Below, piece by piece: positions 6,178 to 6,682 of a DNA stretch of 6,682 bases (the first letter of the stretch is position 1; every line of letters begins with the position of its first letter). The stretch comes from Eubacterium sp. (GTDB lineage: Bacteria > Bacillota > Clostridia > Lachnospirales > Lachnospiraceae): assembly GCA_024681495.1 (NCBI GenBank), contig JAILAS010000153.1, positions 1 through 6,682 of the forward strand. Reading direction: 5' to 3'. Position numbers and translations under genes: made by a program. The notes below the pieces were generated by a model. The model did not search any database, was not told where the DNA came from, and worked only from the letters and a program-made list of their open reading frames with translations.

Positions 6178-6231
6178 CTCCGAAATATTCCGCTCCCCAT
6201 AAGCCTCCGAAATATCCCGCTCCCCATAAGC
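6178..6231. repeat. Two-copy 27-bp tandem repeat upstream of the last promoter
   Basis: Copies 6178-6204 and 6205-6231 differ at one base (T6189 versus C6216). Each starts CTCCGAAATAT and ends CGCTCCCCATAAGC. The repeat ends 26 bp before the -35 box of the next gene. The first copy contains an imperfect palindrome, CGAAATATTCCG (10 of 12 positions symmetric). Position suggests a paired regulator site, but no known operator consensus was recognised. Confidence 0.9.
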
Positions 6232-6257
6232 CGGTCCGCTGCAGAGAACATAAATAA

Positions 6258-6286
6258 TTGTTAAATCCCCCGCGATTCTATATAAT
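6258..6286 (+). promoter_or_regulatory. Sigma-A type promoter of the last gene
   Basis: TTGTTA (6258-6263, 4/6) and a perfect TATAAT (6281-6286) are separated by 17 bp. The predicted start near 6293 gives a leader of about 38 nt. The 27-bp tandem repeat lies just upstream. Confidence 0.85.
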
Positions 6287-6330
6287 GGGAACAGACTTGA
6301 CTTAACAGCACGATTGAAAGGGGAGCATGT

Positions 6331-6682
6331 ATGAAAAAATCTGTCATTGGACATTCGTCCTTTATTATCAATGGTAAACGAATATTGGCGGTGGCCACGG
6401 CTGCTTCGGTGCTTTTTACGTCTGCTTTTATGGGCGGCTCAAAGAGCGCCCTCGCCGCCAATTCCGGCGGAGCCGCCATTTCGAAGTCCGGCGTGACGCT
6501 GTTTTCGGACGTTACGAGTGAGATGACTTCGGCGTCGTACTGGACGGGCCTTTTGGACGACGCGGACTCCGTGCTTACCACCTCGGAGGAGGTGGAAGAG
6601 ATAAACGCCGGCAATATCGCTGCATCGGGCACCAATCAGATCGACATCGCGTCGTATTCGAAGACGGCATCAGGGGAGACCC
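6331..6682 (+). CDS. Exported protein, N-terminal 117 codons only; possibly of a cell-wall SH3/NlpC-P60 type
   Basis: The gene runs off the window end. The start at 6331 has AAAGGGGAG (6317-6325) 5 bases upstream; the ATG at 6327 is in another frame that stops quickly. Residues 1-42 look like a Sec signal peptide: a basic start ending KR (16-17), a hydrophobic core (18-34), and SALA before the likely cut. An Ala/Ser/Gly-rich stretch follows. Then comes a segment reading YWTGLLDDADSVLTTSEEV and EINAGNIAASGTNQIDIAS. Its pattern (Trp, then a 'D-SVLT--EEV--IN---ASGTN' run) resembles N-terminal segments of secreted SH3-domain or NlpC/P60 peptidoglycan hydrolases as I remember them. No catalytic domain is inside the window, so this is only a suggestion. 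It is transcribed from its own promoter and shares no obvious sequence with the large upstream protein. Confidence 0.75.
   Translation, partial: MKKSVIGHSSFIINGKRILAVATAASVLFTSAFMGGSKSALAANSGGAAISKSGVTLFSDVTSEMTSASYWTGLLDDADSVLTTSEEVEEINAGNIAASGTNQIDIASYSKTASGET

Noticed and set aside
6178..6231. CRISPR-like repeat
   Set aside because: There are only two copies directly abutting, with no spacer and no cas genes nearby.

Overview
The window reads like a piece of a moderately GC-rich Firmicute chromosome, most likely a gut or rumen Clostridia member such as Lachnospiraceae. This is inferred from the strong AAGGAG/AGGAGG ribosome binding sites, the sigma-A type promoters (TATAAT with 17-bp spacers), the style of the TrpA/TrpB proteins, and the secreted multi-domain Ig-like protein with a Lys-rich Big_2-like end. 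All genes that can be supported lie on the + strand.

Layout. (1) 1-1406: the 3' half of trpB and a complete trpA, overlapping at TAATG. This is the end of a tryptophan biosynthesis operon, closed by an intrinsic terminator at 1447-1477. (2) 1495-2680: a monocistronic transcription unit with its own extended -10 promoter, a structured leader, a BKACE/DUF849-family beta-keto acid cleavage enzyme (335 aa) with codon use typical of high expression, tandem stop codons and a strong terminator. (3) 2681-6165: a leader containing phased direct repeats and a possible SD-sequestering hairpin switch, then a 1077-aa secreted protein. That protein has an unrecognised N-terminal beta-rich domain, FN3-like and MBG-like domains, a 'FSTYSISY' stalk domain, an acidic Thr/Asp/Glu minisatellite linker, and a very basic FN3 + Big_2-like C-terminus. 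A long GC-rich hairpin without a U-tract follows it. (4) 6178-6682: a two-copy 27-bp tandem repeat, a good promoter, and the first 117 codons of a second exported protein cut by the window edge.

How they work together: TrpB and TrpA form the tryptophan synthase alpha2-beta2 complex. The BKACE gene is insulated from trp by a terminator and its own promoter, so its position next to trp need not mean a shared function. The two exported proteins have separate promoters but may both belong to the cell envelope. No RNA genes, insertion sequences, CRISPR arrays or phage genes were seen, and no gene-free stretch exceeds 300 bases. The most interesting parts are the leader of the large secreted gene, the unclassified N-terminal domain and charge-block design of its product, and the operator-like 27-bp repeats.
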